From positions 1 through 17,943 of the forward strand of contig JBDTNQ010000088.1 of NCBI GenBank assembly GCA_039933635.1: a stretch of 17,943 nucleotides of DNA, in the 5' to 3' direction. Below, in pieces: positions 15,336-17,943 of the stretch. The notes beneath the pieces were generated by a model, which was given only the letters and a program-made list of their open reading frames with translations, was not told where the DNA came from and made no database searches. The DNA comes from JBDTNQ01 sp039933635 (GTDB taxonomy: Bacteria > Acidobacteriota > Vicinamibacteria > Vicinamibacterales > SCN-69-37). A program made the translations under genes and the position numbers. Numbering within the stretch: the stretch's first letter is position 1; every line of letters starts with the position of its first letter.

Positions 15336-15350
15336 CAAATCAACTGTCGA
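15322..15350 (-). promoter_or_regulatory. Sigma-70-type promoter of the padR-permease operon
   Basis: Read on the minus strand, TCGACA (15345-15350) and TACAAT (15322-15327) each match 5 of 6 consensus bases and are 17 bp apart. The padR ATG begins 9 nt after the -10 box. Transcription should therefore start at or just before the start codon. Confidence 0.7.
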
Positions 15351-15357
15351 TGGACAG

Positions 15358-15381
15358 GCCCCGGACCTGAAGGTCCGGGGC
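15358..15381. terminator. Strong hairpin after hrpB
   Basis: The arms GCCCCGGACCT and AGGTCCGGGGC meet around a 2-nt centre, giving about 10 realistic base pairs with a TGAA-like loop. It lies 20 bp past the hrpB stop and just upstream of the padR promoter, so it would insulate padR from hrpB transcription. No U-run follows, so it may be a repeat element or a Rho-assisted site instead. Confidence 0.55.
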
Positions 15382-15401
15382 ACCGCGAAGGTCCCGGGCA
15401 C

Positions 15402-17750
15402 TCATCGTGGCGTCCGCTTGCTCGTTCGATGCGTGGCCTGCGCGGTCCACGGGTCCTCAGGCCACGGGTGTTTCGGATATCGCGCGCGCAACTCCTTGCG
15501 CACTTCCTGGTAGCCGGTCGTCCAGAAGCTCCGCAGGTCGGACGTGACCTGGACGGGACGGCCGTTTGGGGCCAGGAGTTCGAAGGTGACCGGTGTCCGA
15601 TCCCGGCCCAGCCGCGGCGTGTCGGCCAGACCAAACAGCTCCTGCAGTTTCACGGCCGCAACGATGCGCCCGTCAACCCGGTAGTCGAGCCGCGCGCGGC
15701 GGCCGCTGGGCAGCGGAATGTCGGACGGGGCGTCCCGCTCGAGGGCGCGGCGTGCCTCAGGCGACAGCACGGTCGCGAGATCCACCTCGGACGATCGCGT
15801 CGCGAAATGCACCGCGTCATCAACGAGTGCGTCAAACGTGGCCGGGTGTCCGACGACGATCAGTCGCTGCAGCAGCTGGCGCTGACCGTCGGAGGGACCG
15901 CGCGTCTTCAGTGCGGCCGCCACGAGTCGCGCCCGACCGTTCGCATCGGCCTCGGCCGCGACCTCGCGCAACACAATCGCACCAAGGCGCTCGACGCGCA
16001 GCGCCCGGACGACGCCGGTCTGCTCATCGAGACGATGCTCCAGCGTCGTGGAAGCAGGACGCAACCACTCACGCTCCACTCGCGTGGCCATGCGGACAAT
16101 GGCCTCGGAGGCCGCACCTGAGACAGCAGGCAGTCCCGCCGCGACGTCGACCGCGACAATGAACTCCGCATCGACCACGCCGCTTTCGCGACCCAGTCTC
16201 GCGCCGGTGCCTGACGACAGGAGAAAGCGATCGCTGCCGGGCGCGCGTCGCCTGGCGACGCGGTCCGCATATCCGGTCCACACCGCCTTCCTGAACGCGT
16301 CGTCGTCGATCGCCTCTCTGGCGTCTGAACCGAGCAGCTCACGCGCCGTCTCGCGGATGTCCCTGGCGACGCGCAGCACGTGCGGTGGCAGATCGCGCTC
16401 GCGGTCGACCGCCGAGAGGAGGTCGCAGCGCGTGGCGCCGCGCGACGCGGGCAGGAAGTGGCGCTCCGACAGAATCGCGCACGCAATCGCCGCGGACCGG
16501 GCGCCGTTGGCGGCAAGGAGCAGGCGGCCAAGGCGCGGATGTAGTGGCAGGCGGCGAAGGGCGCGACCGAGCGCAGTGAAGCGCAGCGAATCATCGACGG
16601 CCCCGAGCGCGACAAGCAGGCCAATCGATCGCTCGAGCGCGTCGGTCGGTGGCGCCTCGAACCACTCCAGCGTTCGCGGGTCGCCGCCCCACGCGAGCAC
16701 GTCCATCACCGGCGCGGCAAGATCGACGCGTGCGATGTCTGGCTCGCGGTGCGGTCTGAGTCGATCCCGCGCGTGCCACAATCGAATCGCGCGTCCAGGC
16801 CCCAGCCGTCCTGCGCGGCCTGCACGCTGATCCGCCGCGTCGCGCGAAATGCGCTCGGTCTCCAGGCTCTCGAGCCCGCGCTCCGCATCGTACCGCGCGA
16901 CTTTCTGAAAACCGGCGTCGACGACGATGCGAACGTCTGGCACGGTGAGCGTGGTTTCGGCAATGTTGGTGGCGAGGATGACGCGTCGATCCGCGGAAGG
17001 GGTGAGCGCCGCGTCCTGGGCCTCCGGCGAGAGACTACCGTGAAGCTCTTGAATCGACGCGCGTCCGGACAGCAGCGGCGCGAGGCGATCGGCTGCGCGG
17101 CGAATCTCACCTGCGCCCGGCAAGAAACACAACAGGGCACCTGACGCGCGATCGACCTCGTCGGCGACGACGGACTCCAGGGTGATCCCGGGACGATAGA
17201 CCGTTTCGATGGAGAACAGACGCCCGGGCACGGCCACGATCGGACAGCCGCCGAGAAACCCGGCGACCCTGTCGGCGTCGAGGGTGGCGGACATGACGAC
17301 GATTCGCAAGTCGTCGCGCGCGAGCCAGGCCTGCCGTGTGAGGGCGAGTCCCAGGTCGGCGTGGATGCTGCGCTCGTGAAACTCGTCGATGACGACGGTG
17401 CGGAATTCGGACAGCAGGGGGTCCTGCTGGATGCGCGCGGTCAGGATACCTTCCGTCGCCACGAGCAGCCTTGTTCCGGCCGATTCGCGGCGATCGAAAC
17501 GGACGTGCCATCCGACTTCCCCGCCGATCGTCCATCCCTGCTCATCGGCAATGCGCCGTGCGATGGCCCGTGCCGCCACGCGGCGGGGCTGGAGCAGGAG
17601 CAGCCGTCCGTCCCCGGCCAGTGCCGGGGGGACCCGTGTGGTCTTGCCCGCCCCCGGTGCAGCCGTGACCACGACGGCCCGCCGCTCCCGCACCCGCGCG
17701 ACGATCTCGTCGAGAAACCCGTCGATCGGAAGCCGTTCCAGGGCCTGCAT
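15402..17750 (-). CDS. hrpB: ATP-dependent helicase HrpB
   Basis: This 782-aa DEAH-type superfamily 2 helicase is close to the usual HrpB length (a little over 800 aa in E. coli). Motifs occur in order: Walker A APGAGKTT (31-38), LLLQPRRVAARAIA (motif Ia), the DEFHERSIHADLGLAL box (DEFH 122-125, the form seen in HrpB), MSATLD (motif III), LATNIAETTLTVP (motif V), and QRAGRAGRLGPG (motif VI). Helicase-associated domains follow, then the HrpB-specific C-terminal domain (VKLQELFGLADTPRLGR, SDLRSFWTTGY, ARYPKHPWPEDP). Its biological role is poorly defined; RNA unwinding is expected from the family. ATG 17750 is the start that keeps the conserved LPIDGFLDEI opening; no clear Shine-Dalgarno is present. 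A decayed REP-like element lies 13 bp upstream. The gene is monocistronic as far as the window shows. Confidence 0.95.
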   Translation of the reverse strand: MQALERLPIDGFLDEIVARVRERRAVVVTAAPGAGKTTRVPPALAGDGRLLLLQPRRVAARAIARRIADEQGWTIGGEVGWHVRFDRRESAGTRLLVATEGILTARIQQDPLLSEFRTVVIDEFHERSIHADLGLALTRQAWLARDDLRIVVMSATLDADRVAGFLGGCPIVAVPGRLFSIETVYRPGITLESVVADEVDRASGALLCFLPGAGEIRRAADRLAPLLSGRASIQELHGSLSPEAQDAALTPSADRRVILATNIAETTLTVPDVRIVVDAGFQKVARYDAERGLESLETERISRDAADQRAGRAGRLGPGRAIRLWHARDRLRPHREPDIARVDLAAPVMDVLAWGGDPRTLEWFEAPPTDALERSIGLLVALGAVDDSLRFTALGRALRRLPLHPRLGRLLLAANGARSAAIACAILSERHFLPASRGATRCDLLSAVDRERDLPPHVLRVARDIRETARELLGSDAREAIDDDAFRKAVWTGYADRVARRRAPGSDRFLLSSGTGARLGRESGVVDAEFIVAVDVAAGLPAVSGAASEAIVRMATRVEREWLRPASTTLEHRLDEQTGVVRALRVERLGAIVLREVAAEADANGRARLVAAALKTRGPSDGQRQLLQRLIVVGHPATFDALVDDAVHFATRSSEVDLATVLSPEARRALERDAPSDIPLPSGRRARLDYRVDGRIVAAVKLQELFGLADTPRLGRDRTPVTFELLAPNGRPVQVTSDLRSFWTTGYQEVRKELRARYPKHPWPEDPWTAQATHRTSKRTPR

Positions 17751-17762
17751 GCTGGAAGAATG

Positions 17763-17791
17763 ACACGGCGTTTCTTAAGACTCCCGGTTTC
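17763..17791. repeat. Decayed REP-like element C
   Basis: The core TTCTTAAGACTCCCGGT aligns with copy B (CTCTTAAGACACCCGGT), and the left arm ACGGCG is a degraded version of ACCGGG. It lies in the short region between hrpB and the divergent plus-strand gene, 13 bp from the hrpB start codon. It is about 9.3 kb from the RAYT locus. Confidence 0.6.
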
Positions 17792-17804
17792 AGGACTCGG
17801 GCCG

Positions 17805-17810
17805 TAATAT
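17805..17810 (+). promoter_or_regulatory. Possible -10 box of the terminal plus-strand gene
   Basis: TAATAT matches the -10 consensus at four of six positions and lies 38 bp before the start codon. No credible -35 element sits at 16-18 bp upstream, where element C lies instead, so this is a weak call. Confidence 0.25.
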
Positions 17811-17848
17811 GCTGTGCTCACCGCCCTACCGCTAGACAGGAGCTCACG

Positions 17849-17943
17849 ATGGTCAGAAACGTTGTTATCGCGTCCGCGCTCGTTGTTGGTTTCGCCGCAA
17901 TTCCTGCCGTGGCGTTCGCCCAGCAGCCGGCTCCGGCCGCCGC
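17849..17943 (+). CDS. Secreted protein, N-terminal fragment (cut by window end)
   Basis: Only the first 31 codons are present. They encode a clear Sec signal peptide: basic MVRN, a hydrophobic core (VVIASALVVGFAAIPAV), and a likely signal peptidase I site after AFA, leaving a mature start QQPAPAA. ATG 17849 is supported by AGGAG 6 nt upstream. The mature protein begins Ala/Pro-rich, which says little. The family cannot be named. It is divergent from hrpB. Confidence 0.8.
   Translation, partial: MVRNVVIASALVVGFAAIPAVAFAQQPAPAA

Overview
The window is GC-rich and tightly packed bacterial DNA. It most likely comes from an Acidobacteriota genome of the Vicinamibacteria type. The clues are a PadR-type repressor overlapping a duplicated MacB/FtsX permease (the ADOP arrangement), a sigma factor paired with a multidomain zinc-finger anti-sigma-like protein, a von Willebrand (VWA) protein carrying a carboxypeptidase-regulatory domain and a TonB-receptor-like segment, and a DUF4139 protein. 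This taxonomic call is inference; no rRNA or tRNA gene is present.

Layout. Positions 1-4270 hold three glycosyltransferases, probably the edge of a surface-polysaccharide cluster: a GT4 enzyme cut by the window start, a GT2 enzyme (both minus strand), and a divergent GT2 enzyme on plus. Positions 4131-7740 hold a two-gene minus-strand operon, DUF4139 protein then VWA protein, with a leader that can fold around the ribosome binding site. Positions 7816-8484 hold a REP-associated tyrosine transposase (RAYT) with a near-perfect palindrome at each end; a decayed third copy of that palindrome lies about 9.3 kb away, just upstream of hrpB. Positions 8494-9600 encode an RlmD/RumA-type RNA uridine methyltransferase without a TRAM domain. 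Positions 9888-12215 hold the sigma and anti-sigma pair. An array of nine 8-bp repeats then separates it from the PadR-permease operon (12329-15312), which has a clear promoter and operator. Positions 15402-17750 encode the helicase HrpB, and the window ends in the first 31 codons of a secreted plus-strand protein.

How the genes fit together. Three signal-input modules stand out: sigma/anti-sigma, PadR/permease and the structured leader of the DUF4139-VWA operon. The most unusual observation is that the anti-sigma-like protein and the VWA protein, from different operons, share a 32-residue segment (27 identities) that resembles the plug region of acidobacterial TonB-dependent receptors. In the anti-sigma-like protein the likeness continues into a second receptor-like word. 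This may be a shared interaction module linking envelope proteins to transcriptional control. The second notable item is the RAYT with its REP-like palindromes, one of which encodes part of the transposase C-terminus.
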